64,000 nt of DNA from Azolla caroliniana (taxonomy: Eukaryota > Polypodiophyta), in NCBI GenBank assembly GCA_043228905.1, contig JBHGNT010000008.1, positions 6,448,001-6,512,000 on the forward strand, read 5' to 3'. The number at the start of each line of letters is the position of its first letter. Position 1 is the first letter of the stretch. The translations under genes and the position numbers were made by a program. Below, in pieces: positions 52,013-61,240 of this stretch. The notes under the pieces were generated by a model. The model saw only the letters and a list, made by a program, of their open reading frames with translations. It did no database searches and was not told the DNA's origin.

Positions 52013-52016
52013 ACGG

Positions 52017-52163
52017 TCAATTAGATCGTCAGCCCACGGCAATGGATATGAATTCTTGATCGTCACTTTATTCAGGCGTCGATAATTAATACACATACGC
52101 CATGTGCCCTCTTACTTTTTTACCAAGAGAACAGGTGCACCCCATGCAGATTTACTATAACGT
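52017..52163 (-). pseudogene. Chr2 RT start
   Basis: The minus strand reads SAWGAPVLLVKK, stop, [32 protein letters not shown], the RT fingers of a chromovirus. It continues at 48763 after NA2. Confidence 0.85.
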
Positions 52164-52479
52164 TGTCGTGTGAATCTTCACACTATGTAAAAAAATAATG
52201 AAATAATTATTATAGATTAGATTAGTAGCTTACTATAGAAAGATGGATATACTCAAGAGCTTCAAAACGTTTTTTACTATATACAAAATGGAGAAATACA
52301 TATCAAGTTATGTGAAAATAAAGTTTGTGAAGATAGGGAAATTAGAACTATCCCACATAGATAGGAAAGTTAAGGCCTTGGCTATATAAGCACCTTGAGC
52401 TCTCTCATTTTTCACTTGTGCTAAGAGCACTTTGGCCACTTTGTCTTGATAGATGATGGTGGCCAAATTCTCTAAAACT

Positions 52480-52750
52480 GGAAACCAGCCGGTAAGCAAG
52501 TCTGAAAATTGATCAGTAAGCAAATTCGGAAACTGGTCCGGTAAGCAAATCCGGAATCGGAACTGGCAAGCAAATTGGAACCGGAAACCGGCCGGTAAGC
52601 AAAACCGGAACTGGAATCGGCAAGCAAACTGGAACTGGAAGCTGGTCGGTATGCAAACTGGAAACCAGTCGGTAAGCAAAACCGGAAACTGGCCGATAAG
52701 CAAAATCGAAACCGCAACCGGCAAGCAAAATGGAACCGGCCAGCGAGGGA
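52480..52750. repeat. AACCGG/GTAAGCAAA minisatellite in Gy4 5' LTR
   Basis: Degenerate units of roughly 20-35 bases built on GGAACCGG and CGGTAAGCAAA. The counterpart is at 59530-59790 in the 3' LTR, with a different unit order. Confidence 0.82.
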
Positions 52751-53055
52751 TTCGGCAATCGGGCGGAATCGGCTACCGGACGAGGTTGGACGCGGATGGA
52801 CGGAAGATATGCAACAAACTAAAGTAAAGTGAAGAGGACTAAAGTAAAGGCCATGTGGACGGTCACATGTAACTAAACGAAAAAGGCATGCAACTAAAAG
52901 AAAAAGTTAAGCAACTAAAAGTAGAGGCCATGCAACAAAAAGTGGAAAGGCTATGATCAAGGGAGAACTCCATATATATTCCATTTTTTTTTCCTACACT
53001 CGGACTCTCTCCATAATATCTTAATTGTTTTACTTTTCTTTCGGAGCTCTCTTAT

Positions 53056-53207
53056 CTTATCGAAGCCATATCTCTCAAGTAAACCCTAATTTTCTTATCG
53101 AAACCATATCTCTCAAGTAAACCCTAATTTTCTTATCGAAGCCATATCTCTCAAGTAAACCCTAATTTCCTTACGGAAGCCATATCTTACTCATAACCCT
53201 AAATTTC
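53056..53207. repeat. 38-base tandem repeat in Gy4 5' LTR
   Basis: Units start CTTATCGAAGCCATATC at 53056, 53094 and 53132, with a diverged fourth at 53170. Each contains AAACCCTAATTT. Confidence 0.9.
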
Positions 53208-53515
53208 CATATGGAAGCTATTCAACTCATAAAACCATAATCTCTTATCAAAACCAAAAACCCTAATTTTCTATAGAATTCATATCTTAATTTCCTCTAA
53301 TCTATTACTCTAGCCATCTCCATTAGCAATTTTTTTGTAATCCCAATCTTGGGATTAATTGCAATCTTTCTTTCTACTTGTTAATGAATTTTGTTAATCT
53401 TTCTCATTTCGGTTAATTCTTAGTACATAAATACACGAATTTGATATCCTCTAGTCAAAGGCCCCGGGGTCTTGCCTCAACATTCACGTATCCTTGTCAT
53501 ATTTTTGCGACATCT

Positions 53516-53534
53516 TTGGTGAACCCGACGTGAA
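53516..53534 (+). promoter_or_regulatory. Gy4 primer-binding site
   Basis: TTGGTGAACCCGACGTGAA, three bases after the LTR, identical to NA2. Confidence 0.75.
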
Positions 53535-53565
53535 ACGAGGCAGTAGGAGGATATCAAGTACGAAG

Positions 53566-54103
53566 ATGGCTTCTACAAGTGGAACTCAAGGAGAAGAATT
53601 GACGAAAGGCATGGTGTCCGTCGTCGAATTCATGCTGAAAGAGAGAGATTGGGAGGCTTTAGTCAACAAAGCTGTTGACCGAACTGTGGAGACAGTTGGA
53701 AGATTCGGTGGCAAGAACATCACAAATTTCCTTGCTACCTACCAAAACGAGATGCAACAAAGAGATGTCCATGATCTAAAACAAATTTCAAGCTTTAAGC
53801 GTGTGGTAGAACCCGGGATCCGTGAGCGCGTGATGGAGATCCAAAACAAGCATGCAACTTGGGCGGAGTTCGAAAGGGCTCTTCTCACTGAATACATGCT
53901 TGAAAACGCGTCACGGATGACTCGGCATACGCTAATGAATTGGATCGAGAAGAAAGGAAAGAATTTGTGTGCATCAGGAGTTTATGCCGAATTCGACCAG
54001 AAGTACAACCGACTTCTGAGTGTCGAGCAACGAGTTCTCGACGGAGATAAAGTCTTACTATTCCGCAACGAGTTCTCGAACACTCACGAAGAGAATGTGC
54101 TGA
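53566..54103 (+). pseudogene. Gy4 gag
   Basis: The likely start is MASTSGTQGEELTKGMVSVVEFML at 53566, some 30 bases after the primer site. It continues VDRTVETVGRFGGKNITNFLATYQNEMQQRDVHDLKQISSFKRVVEPGIRERVMEIQNKHATWAEFERALLTEYML, RMTRHTLMNWIEKKGKNLCASGVYAEFDQKYNRLLSVEQRVLDGDKVLLF. At about 54070-54100 a deletion removes the region up to the zinc knuckle and shifts the frame. It forms the particle protein of the lineage. Confidence 0.87.
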
Positions 54104-54104
54104 C

Positions 54105-55307
54105 TTGCAAAATGCGATCCGCAAGAATGTCGTCTATTTGGACGGCAACATGATAAACTCAAGCGAGACCCGGAAGCCACTACGAGTGAACTTCGGAAGA
54201 GGTGGGCTGAAAAAGATTGTAGAAGAAGAAGATGCAAGGCATGTGGAGGCTATGCACTATGCCGCTTCAGCTAGGATACGAGTTGGAAAAGAGAATCTTA
54301 AAATGATCAAGCCAGGAGCTGGGTTTTGGCCAACGGTCTTCGAGTGCGAAGAAAAAGGCAAAATCAATTCGGAGGATCTAAAACTTGCTGACCGAAACGT
54401 GCGACGAGCTACTGGATGGTCAGATCCAATCGACGAAAACACAAGCTTTGTGGAGGTTGTGTGTGACACCTATGCAGCCCTTGTCGAAGAGAAGAGGAAA
54501 AGAACCGGTGAAGAAGATGGCACAGCAAAGCGACCTAACACGAGGAACGGAGGGAAAGAAGGGCCACCCCAACCTATCCCAAGAAAAGAGATTGGTGAAA
54601 CAAACATGAGGCCCGATGGATCGAGCCAACCTGTTCGGATGGAAGTCGAAGAATCAACGAAGAAAGGAAAAGAACGAGCGGCACCGACTTACAAGCTAAG
54701 GTCGGACATAGAACAAACAACTAACTTGCGGAAGGTCCTTGAGGAGAAGGTTTTAGATAGTCATGTTGACCTTACCTTGAGAGAGCTACTTGGGATCGCA
54801 AAGAAGGAGTTCCATGATACTATCGTGGACCTTATTAAAAGGAAGCGGCCTCATTGGGCAAGAGTGACAACGGAGACGCCGGTGAAGATCGGGGAGAAGA
54901 AAGAGACCGTGGTCACTTTGATTGACCATGGCTCAGAGATCAACCTCATGTTGACCGAGTTCTACAAGAAAGGAAGATGGCCGATTAATACAAACCACGG
55001 ATGGAAGATTCGAGCGGCGACGAAGGCTACGGAGGACTTGTATGGAGCTTGCCCCAACGTTAAAGTCACGATCGGGGATGTGGAGATTGATCAACATTTC
55101 TTCGTGCAAGACTCGGCTTCACATCCCGTCATCCTAGGACAACCATATATAACATCGTCCCGGATGGAGACCAAGGTGTTCGATAATGGAGTAGGCTTCG
55201 CGCGCGTCAAGAGTCTTGATAGTAAAAGATCTGTTCAATTCCTGACGGTGCGAGCTAATCATAAAAGGAACCGAGATAGCCTTGGAGGCGAATCCTCGGA
55301 TTTTTAA
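54105..55307 (+). CDS. Gy4 gag end, linker and protease
   Basis: 400 open codons. First the end of gag (MQNAIRKNVVYLDGNMINSSETRKPLRVNFGRGGLKKIVEE, EAMHYAASARIRVGKE). Then a basic region (VEEKRKRTGEEDGTAKRPNTRNGGKEG). Next the helical linker LRKVLEEKVLDSHVDLTLRELLGIAKKEFHDTIVDLIKRKR. Last the protease, with TVVTLIDHGSEINLM (catalytic D-H-G-S), KIRAATKATEDLYGACPNVKVTIGDVEIDQHFFVQDSASHPVILGQPYI and ETKVFDNGVGFARVKSLD. The flap and I-L-G box are kept. The linker role is unknown. The frame ends at a stop shortly before the RT region. Confidence 0.87.
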   Translation: MQNAIRKNVVYLDGNMINSSETRKPLRVNFGRGGLKKIVEEEDARHVEAMHYAASARIRVGKENLKMIKPGAGFWPTVFECEEKGKINSEDLKLADRNVRRATGWSDPIDENTSFVEVVCDTYAALVEEKRKRTGEEDGTAKRPNTRNGGKEGPPQPIPRKEIGETNMRPDGSSQPVRMEVEESTKKGKERAAPTYKLRSDIEQTTNLRKVLEEKVLDSHVDLTLRELLGIAKKEFHDTIVDLIKRKRPHWARVTTETPVKIGEKKETVVTLIDHGSEINLMLTEFYKKGRWPINTNHGWKIRAATKATEDLYGACPNVKVTIGDVEIDQHFFVQDSASHPVILGQPYITSSRMETKVFDNGVGFARVKSLDSKRSVQFLTVRANHKRNRDSLGGESSDF

Positions 55308-55372
55308 AGCGGACTATTGAAGCATGGGGCACAAATAGTCCGAGCAATCATAAGTCCCCATAAGGAAGCAGA

Positions 55373-55932
55373 GTGTGTGGATTGCAAGGAGAAGCAACAT
55401 GCATCACACCTAGCGGCGCATGCAAACTAAGACTACTCAACAAGAAGGAAAAGTGTCAGATACAAGACTTCGAGGAGGTGTTGAAAGAAGAAAGCATAAT
55501 CGAAGAAGAAGAATTCGTGTCATATATTTTGGAGGAAGCCTCATTTAACAACACCATCGGCGAAATCGAGGAAGTCATGGACTTGAGCTATCCTCACCAT
55601 CAACATGTGATTTCGGTTAACTCCGTCAACATGTATACTATCATCGATGAATATCATCGAGGCATCTTGATAGAGGAAGCCGAAGTCAACACAAAATATA
55701 AAACCGTGGATAGGAAGATCAAGCCAGTTGCAGTTCCGCTACCGGAAGATAGCTGGCAAAAAGATGAAGGAAGTTGCAAAAGATCCAAGCTTAAGGAACC
55801 CAAATACAATTGGTCACGTCTTCACTGAAGAGACGAAAGGAAAGCTACGAGTTGGAAGGGAGGATTTCCTCCTCCCTGAACAGGAGCGGATGTTTCGTGG
55901 AATGCTTGAAAGACATGGGAAGGCTTTCGCGT
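55373..55932 (+). pseudogene. Gy4 RT N-terminal extension
   Basis: It reads CKLRLLNKKEKCQIQDFEEVLKEESIIEEEEFVSYILEEASFNNTIGEIEEVMDLSY, VNSVNMYTIIDEYHRGILIEEAEVNTKYKTVDRKIKPVAVPLPEDSW. After a +1 shift near 55760 it reads MKEVAKDPSLRNPNTIGHVFTEETKGKLRVGREDFLLPEQERMFRGMLERHGKAFA. The inverted NA2 LTR follows. Confidence 0.82.
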
Positions 55933-56663
55933 TGTCGAGCCTTTCCGCTCTGGATCGTTGTGTGAGTCGGGTGGGAACCACCGGGGTTTTGGACTAGGAG
56001 GAAGAATTTGAGACAATTCTAATTATGAGTAGATTATTAGAAACTTGTGAATCCCACAAGTATAATGTATTTTATTGATTAATATTTATGTAAGAATATG
56101 TATTTAGATTGATAGAGAAAGATATAGAAATCTCGTGAATCCCACGAGTATAGTTTATTAATTGGTGTTTTAGGAAATATATCCAATTTCCCAAATATTT
56201 CACACACACCTTACATTGTGCTCCCCATCCTTATGTAGTGATGAGGGAGTCTTAGCAATCCATGCTTTTTCTTCTCTAACTATAGACTCCATGCTTTTCC
56301 TATAGATAGACTATATGCTTTATCTAAAGTGATCATGCTTTTTCTATCTTGTGCGTTTTTTATCGACTATAGCGTTCATGCACGCTAGATATGCATGTGT
56401 AGCGTTTTCTTTTAGCATGCGTTTTTCTTTTAACTAAAGTTTATCCTACGTGAAGTTACCTTTTTTATGTGGGACACCTACTTTTGAACATGAATGAAAT
56501 GTTAGTGTAATGGTAGGGTTTCACATTATTAACATGGAGGTGCAAGGTTCGAATCTTGCCCTATGCATGTTATATATATTTTAATATTTTCTACTATTTA
56601 TTCATATTTATTAAATCGGTACTTTATAAGTTTTTCACGTAGTGTACGAAATACACTACGACA
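55933..56663 (-). repeat. Inverted solo NA2-family LTR in Gy4 RT
   Basis: The reverse complement of this stretch matches the NA2 LTR end to end (plus strand starts TGTCGAGCC, ends ACACTACGACA). The flanks are GCGT (55929-55932) and ACGT (56664-56667). Joining the sides with one copy gives an unbroken RT reading (GKAFA then FFPQEIGCANP). It is older than the LTRs of NA2 itself, with many differences. The tRNA-like module is at about 56496-56570 on the plus strand. Confidence 0.92.
56496..56570 (+). other. tRNA-like module in the inverted solo LTR
   Basis: TAGTGTAATGG (56503-56513, A-box-like) and GGTTCGAATCT (56546-56556, B-box-like) lie 43 bases apart, start to start, close to the tRNA spacing. 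The T-arm can form GCAAG / CTTGC, but with an 8-base loop. No good acceptor stem. Confidence 0.55.
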
Positions 56664-57475
56664 ACGTTTTTCCCACAAGAAATCGGGTGTGCTAATCCAA
56701 GGACGGTAGAACTGATGCTGATCTTCACGGTGCCACATGTGCCTTGGAATTTAAAACCAATACCGGTTCTGAGAGCACACCTACCGAAGCTTATCCAGCT
56801 CTTAAAGGAGAAGGTGAGGATGGGAATTCTAGAACCGTCGAACGCTCCTTATTCTAACAGGTGGTTCACGGTGCCAAAGAAGAATGGATCGTTGCAATTT
56901 ATTCCAGATCTTCAACCCGTCAACAAGGTGACAATTCGGAATGCTGGAATCGGTTTGAGTGTGGATGAATTTGCGGAGGCCTTTGCGCCAGTCCATCTAC
57001 TCCATCGACAATCTCTACTCTGGCTACAATCAATTCCAGTTGGCGGTCAAAAGTCATGACATTACAACCATGAGAACTCCAATCAGGTTGCTGCGGATGT
57101 GTACCTTACCTCAAGGCGCAACGAACTCGGTGGCTCATATGGGGAATGCCATGAACAAGGTCTTGAAGGATTGCATCCCGGATATCACAATGCCATTCTT
57201 AGATGATATTCCGATAAAAGGATGTTCGGAGGAAGAGAAAGATGAATCAAAAGATAAGGATGGATGTAGAAAGTTTGTCGTGGATCATATGAAAGATTGC
57301 GAGAAGGTGCTCCAAAGGCTCGAAGATGCAAATTTGACATTTTCGGGAGAAAAATCTGCATTCGGGCAACCGGAGATCCTGGTGGTAGGTCACTTGTGTG
57401 GAGCATATGGTCCGAAGCCTTCGCCATCCAAGGTGAATGCAATCCAAGACATGAAAGAGGAATGTGTAACCCAAA
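56664..57475 (+). pseudogene. Gy4 reverse transcriptase
   Basis: 56715-57059 reads VPHVPWNLKPIPVLRAHLPKLIQLLKEKVRMGILEPSNAPYSNRWFTVPKKNGSLQFIPDLQPVNKVTIRNAGIGLSVDEFAEAFA. A small deletion near 56985 shifts the frame, and from 56989 it reads QSIYSIDNLYSGYNQFQLAVKSHDITTMRTPIRLLRMCTLPQGATNSVAHMGNAMNKVLKDCIPDITMPFLDDIPIKGCSEEEKDE. The catalytic box FLDD is intact. Then LTFSGEKSAFGQPEILVVGHLCGAYGPKPSPSKVNAIQDMKEE, the thumb. Confidence 0.87.
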
Positions 57476-58260
57476 CAGAGGTTCGAAGGGAGCTATGGGG
57501 AATCATCTCGGCAATCAAATCTGATCGTGATTACCTTATTGGAGTAGAAGTCATAATTGAGACAGATTGCCTACCAATTTTGGGTATGATATCTAGTTGT
57601 AATACACCGGATATTGCCATGTTGCGTAGGATTGCATATATCAAATCACTCAACCCGGAGATCCGTCATGTAGCTGGGAAGCGTAATGTCGTTGCAGACA
57701 TGCTATCACGAGCAAGATACGACGGAGAAGAAGATCGACATTCTGATGAAGATGATGTTGGCTTGGATTTCTTTGCAAGTTCCTATGCTCGGGTGTTGAC
57801 TACTTTCATAGAAGAGGACTACGAAGGCGAATTTGTGGAGATCGGGAAATACTTGAGTTCTCTCCAAAAAGATGAATCATGGTCGACGAAAGACTTCCAT
57901 CGAATTCGGAAGAAGGCATACAAGTATTTCCTTAAGGATGGAGCTCTTTGGAGGCATGCAAAAAAGAAGAATAGGACTCTGATGAGAGTTGTTTGCAAGC
58001 TAGAAGACCAACAAAAACTAATGTCTGAATTTCATGATAGTGTTTTTGTAGGCCATCGAGGAATATGGGCTACGTTTGCGAAGCTTAAGGAGAAATATTG
58101 GTGGTTGGGCATCTACAAAGATGTAGCAGCTTATGTGGAAACATGTAAGGAATGTCAGATGTTTTCGAATATTCGCCATCGAGATGGACTTCATCCAACT
58201 TACCCATTGGCTATGCATTACAAGTGGATGGTGGACATCGTGATGATGCCAATGGGGTGA
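57476..58260 (+). CDS. Gy4 RNase H remnant and integrase zinc part
   Basis: Within the 433-codon frame 56959-58260 the thumb (IQDMKEECVT) joins directly to QTEVRRELWGIISAIKSDRDYLIGVEVIIETDCLPILGM. About 130 residues present in Gy1 are missing in frame, including the first RNase H catalytic Asp. The rest is complete: AMLRRIAYIKSLNPEIRHVAGKRNVVADMLSRARYDGEEDRHSDEDDVGLDFF, LLRRxCKLED-like spacer, FHDSVFVGHRGIWATFAKLKEKYWWLGIYKDVAAYVETCKECQMFSN (HHCC), ending at a TGA after KWMVDIVMMPMG. Confidence 0.87.
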
Positions 58261-59151
58261 TGGCATATGAAGTATCTTGTGCTCGCGAGAGAGGATCTTA
58301 CCAATCAAGTTGAAGGGTGAGCATTAAGAACTAAGGAGACATCATCGGTATGTCGATTCCTTCTTGAAGATGTTATTTGCAGATATGGATGCGTCGACAA
58401 GATAGTGGCTCATAGAGGTGAGTTGGACGCCAATGAAGCTAGAGAATTCTTCTTGAGGATGGGAATCAAATTATCTCTTACCATGGCGTATAATCCGGAA
58501 GCAAATGGGAAGGTGGAACGTGGACATGGACCGATTGTGAAGGCTCTAGTGAAAGCTTGCCATGGGAAAATAGGAGAATGGTCGCGTCTATTGCCATTTG
58601 CACTATGGGCTGATAGGACTAGTCATAGCACGGTGACGGGATACATGCCGACAGAGCTCATATTCGGACAATAGCCAATAATGCCGATAGAACAAAGTAT
58701 TATTTCATGGTTTGCATTGCCATGGAAAGATGAGATAAGTAGAGAAGATCTTCTAGCATTGAGGATTCGACAATTAGAGCAGAATTTGGAAGATATAGAG
58801 GTGGCTAAAGCGCGGCTAAAGAATGCGAGGCTAAAGAACAAAAAAGACTTCGATAAATGACATCGACTTCGGTTGAGGTAAATCGTTGAGGGAGATTGGG
58901 TGTTAGTCTATGACACTAGCCTAGATAACCAACATAGTACGGCTCGAAAATTCTCACAACGATGGTTTGGGCCATATGTGGTGAAGAAAGTGGGAGATAA
59001 TGCAACATATCATTTAGTAGAACTGGATGGTACACCAGTTGCGTTGCCAATTGTCGGTAAAAGAATCAAGATCCTCAAGAGAAGAGATAGATTAGAAATT
59101 GGATTCGAAGCTTTTGACGATTCAGTCTTAAGCATTGATGAAAAAGTATAG
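58261..59151 (+). pseudogene. Gy4 integrase core and C terminus
   Basis: After the TGA: MKYLVLAREDLTNQVEG, stop, SSVCRFLLEDVICRYGCVDKIVAHRGELDANEAREFFLRMGIKLSLTMAYNPEANGKVERGHGPIVKALVKACHGKIGEWSRLLPFALWADRTSHSTVTGYMPTELIFG. The second core Asp position reads A-H-R-G, so it is lost, while Glu (K-V-E-R) is kept. Then 58900-59151 DTSLDNQHSTARKFSQRWFGPYVVKKVGDNATYHLVELDGTPVALPIVGKRIKILKRRD, the SH3-like DNA-binding end. Four stops in total. No chromodomain. Confidence 0.85.
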
Positions 59152-59180
59152 TAAACAAAAGTGGAACCTCACCAAAATTG

Positions 59181-59218
59181 GCACATACCGGTGGATGTGC
59201 AAGTTTGGTGGGGGCGAA
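59181..59218 (+). promoter_or_regulatory. Gy4 3' hairpin and polypurine tract
   Basis: The hairpin GCACAT / ATGTGC with loop ACCGGTGG (59181-59200) lies 29 bases after the stop. Then AAGTTTGGTGGGGGCGAA up to the LTR start. Confidence 0.78.
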
Positions 59219-59901
59219 TGTCGTGTGAATCTTCACACACTATGTAAAAAAATAATGAAATAATTATTATAGATTAGATTAGTAGCTTACTATAGAAAGA
59301 TGGATATACTCAAGAACTTCAAAACGTTTTTTACTATATACAAAATGGAGAAATACATATCAAGTTATGTGAAAATAAAGTTTGTGAAGATAGGGAAATT
59401 AGAACTATCCCACATAGATAGGAAAGTTAAGGCCGTGGCTATATAAGCACCTTGAGCTCTCTCATTTTTCACTTGTGCTAAGAGCACTTTGGCCACTTTG
59501 TCTTGATGGATGATGGTGGCCAAATTCCCTAAAATCGGAAACTGCCCGGTAAGCAAAATCGGAACCGGAACCGGCAAACAAACCGAAATCGGAAACCGGC
59601 TGGTCGGTATGCATATTGGAAACCGGCCGGTATGCAAATTGGAAACCGGTTGGTAATCAAAATCGGAACCGGAACAGGCAAGCAAATCGGAACTGGAACC
59701 GGCAAGCAAACCGGAACAGGTCGGCAAGCAAAACCAGAAACCGGCCAGTAAGCAAAATCGGAACCGCAACCAACAAGCAAAATGGAACCGACCGGCGTGA
59801 GATTCGACGATCGGGCGGAATCGGCTACCAGACGAGGTTGGACGTGGAAGGACAGAAGATATGCAACAAACTAAAGTAAAGTGAAGAGGACTAAAGTAAA
59901 G
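59219..59901 (+). repeat. Gy4 3' LTR, interrupted by Cop1
   Basis: Pairs with 52164-52855. Minisatellite copy at 59530-59790. The rest of the LTR is not in the window. Confidence 0.88.
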
Positions 59902-60296
59902 TGAAGAGGCAAGCTCAACCGGAGCCAGATCGGCTGAGCCGGTAAGTGAGATGAATCGGTATGCCGGTGAGCAACCGAGCCAGTAAGCAATAAGGACCGG
60001 TGAGTTGGGGAGCCGGTAGGCCGGATCTAATCCGTAACCGGAAGCCTAGTATAGGTTAGACTACTAGCAGTTATAGTCTCCTTGTTAGTGTCAGATGCTC
60101 GTGTGAGCATTGAAGTACACCGTACTTCTAATAGTCCCGTGTGGACTTGTATAAATAGCGCTGATGAGCGCATTGTAGATACATAGAAGATACAAAGTAC
60201 ATCGTATTCATATAATTTTGAAGAATAGTGTGTCCGACTCTCTCTCTCTCTCTTGGATATTGTTCTTTCTAACGCTTCCGCGAGCAATCTTTAACA
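59902..60296 (+). repeat. Cop1 right 5' LTR
   Basis: It resembles 7012-7440 (minus): GCTCAAC near the start, then CCGGATC-type repeats, GAGCATTGAAGTAC, TGTATAAA. It ends TTTAACA. The left border is approximate because the first bases have diverged. Confidence 0.78.
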
Positions 60297-60307
60297 TGGT
60301 ATCAGAG
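60297..60307 (+). promoter_or_regulatory. Cop1 right primer-binding site
   Basis: TGGTATCAGAG, a perfect match to the initiator tRNA-Met site, directly after the LTR. Confidence 0.92.
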
Positions 60308-60391
60308 TGTGTGGGTTAAGAACATCTATTGCAGACATCTACGCTTGTGAAGGAAACCCTAACAAATCGGAAAACAGACACAATAGGAGAA

Positions 60392-61225
60392 ATGGACAGA
60401 GGTATGGCTACGTCACTCCCAGTGGAGAAGCTCGACAGAACCAACTACGCATCTTGGTCATACAAGATGCACCAGTACCTGCTTGGGGATGGCTACTGGA
60501 GTTATGTCGACAGAGTGAACGACTCAGCACCAAAGACGACACACAAGGATTTCCTAGTGTGGGAACAGGCGGCAAGCAGGGTGATGTACTGCTTCGTGTC
60601 CAGTGTCAGTGACCAGCTGCTCAGCGATATTTGTGACGCCAAGACACCGAAGGATGCTTGGGGAGACTTGAAAAAGGTCTTCGCCGCAAGCACCACTGCC
60701 CGGAAGCTACAACTCAGACAGGAGTTGAGCAATGTTCGAGAGAAGAACATGTCGGTGGCAGATTACACACACCGGATCAAAGGGATCTGTGACTCGCTTG
60801 CCTCTATTAACGTCACCGTAGAGGAAGACGAGATGGTGCAGGTCTGTCTTGGAGGCCTGGCGTCCAAGTTCGGAGCTTTCCGGACTGCGGTTTGTACAAG
60901 GGAGAATACGCCCTCATTTCTCGACTTATAGTCGATGCTCCTTGTAGAGGAGAACCACACCGGTGCATCTACCAGTGCATCCCCAGACAACCGGATGCTG
61001 TACACGGGAGCGGATCGATCCCACGGGCGTGGTGGACGAGGCAGGTCGGCACACAATGGAGGCGGCCGGCAAGAGCAGGAACGAAGGCACAGTGAGCATG
61101 CCGACAGCAATTCCGGGACTTCCACAAGTAGGGGGAGTCAAGGTGGTGCTAGAGGCCGGCAAGACAAATCCACTATGGAATGCTGGTACTGTGGCAAAAA
61201 GGGCCACAGGGAAAGTGAGTGCTAG
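60392..61225 (+). pseudogene. Cop1 right gag with zinc knuckle
   Basis: I chose the Met at 60392 (MDRGMATSLPVEKLDRTNYASWSYKMHQYLLGDGYWSYV) because copia gag proteins usually start a few residues before this L-x-x-x-N-Y-x-x-W motif; an upstream Met at 60329 is in frame. Then TPKDAWGDLKKVFAASTTARKLQLRQELSNVREKNMSVADYTHRIKGICDSLASI, ending at a stop at 60931. After a frame change near 60935 comes a Gly/Arg/Ser-rich part and the knuckle CWYCGKKGHRESEC (C-x2-C-x4-H-x4-C), intact. Confidence 0.87.
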
Positions 61226-61240
61226 AGAAAGCGTGCCGAT

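Larger units (their letters stand above)
45848..52163 (-). mobile_element. Chr2: chromovirus on the minus strand, host of NA2, cut by Gy4
   Basis: Read from high to low: RT start (52163-52017), NA2 insertion, rest of RT, RNase H, integrase, chromodomain remnant, polypurine tract and 3' LTR (45848-46301). Gag, protease and the other LTR would lie beyond 52163, where Gy4 was inserted. Removing NA2 and one copy of ACGG joins the RT reading exactly (IDR then LQEARYFMKLDL). Confidence 0.88.
52164..53512 (+). repeat. Gy4 5' LTR
   Basis: It starts TGTCGTGTGAATCTTCACAC (the start is itself a palindrome) and ends TTTTTGCGACA. It holds an AACCGG minisatellite (52480-52750) and a 38-base repeat (53056-53207). 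Confidence 0.9.
52164..59901 (+). mobile_element. Gy4: best-preserved DHG-lineage gypsy element
   Basis: 5' LTR (52164-53512), primer site, gag, linker, protease, RT, RNase H, integrase, hairpin, polypurine tract and the first half of the 3' LTR (59219-59901) are in order. An inverted solo NA2 LTR interrupts RT, and Cop1 interrupts the 3' LTR. Internal deletions in gag (about 54095) and RNase H (about 57473). It is inserted in Chr2 at ACGT. Confidence 0.9.

Noticed and set aside
52308-52758. Phe/Cys/Leu-rich minus-strand frames (also at 59365-59780)
   Set aside because: They come from the AACCGG minisatellite inside the Gy4 LTRs, which is open in all frames because of its unit length.
56496-56570. 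A true tRNA gene in the LTR
   Set aside because: The T-loop is one base too long, no acceptor stem pairs, and copies lie within LTRs. It was kept as a tRNA-like module only.
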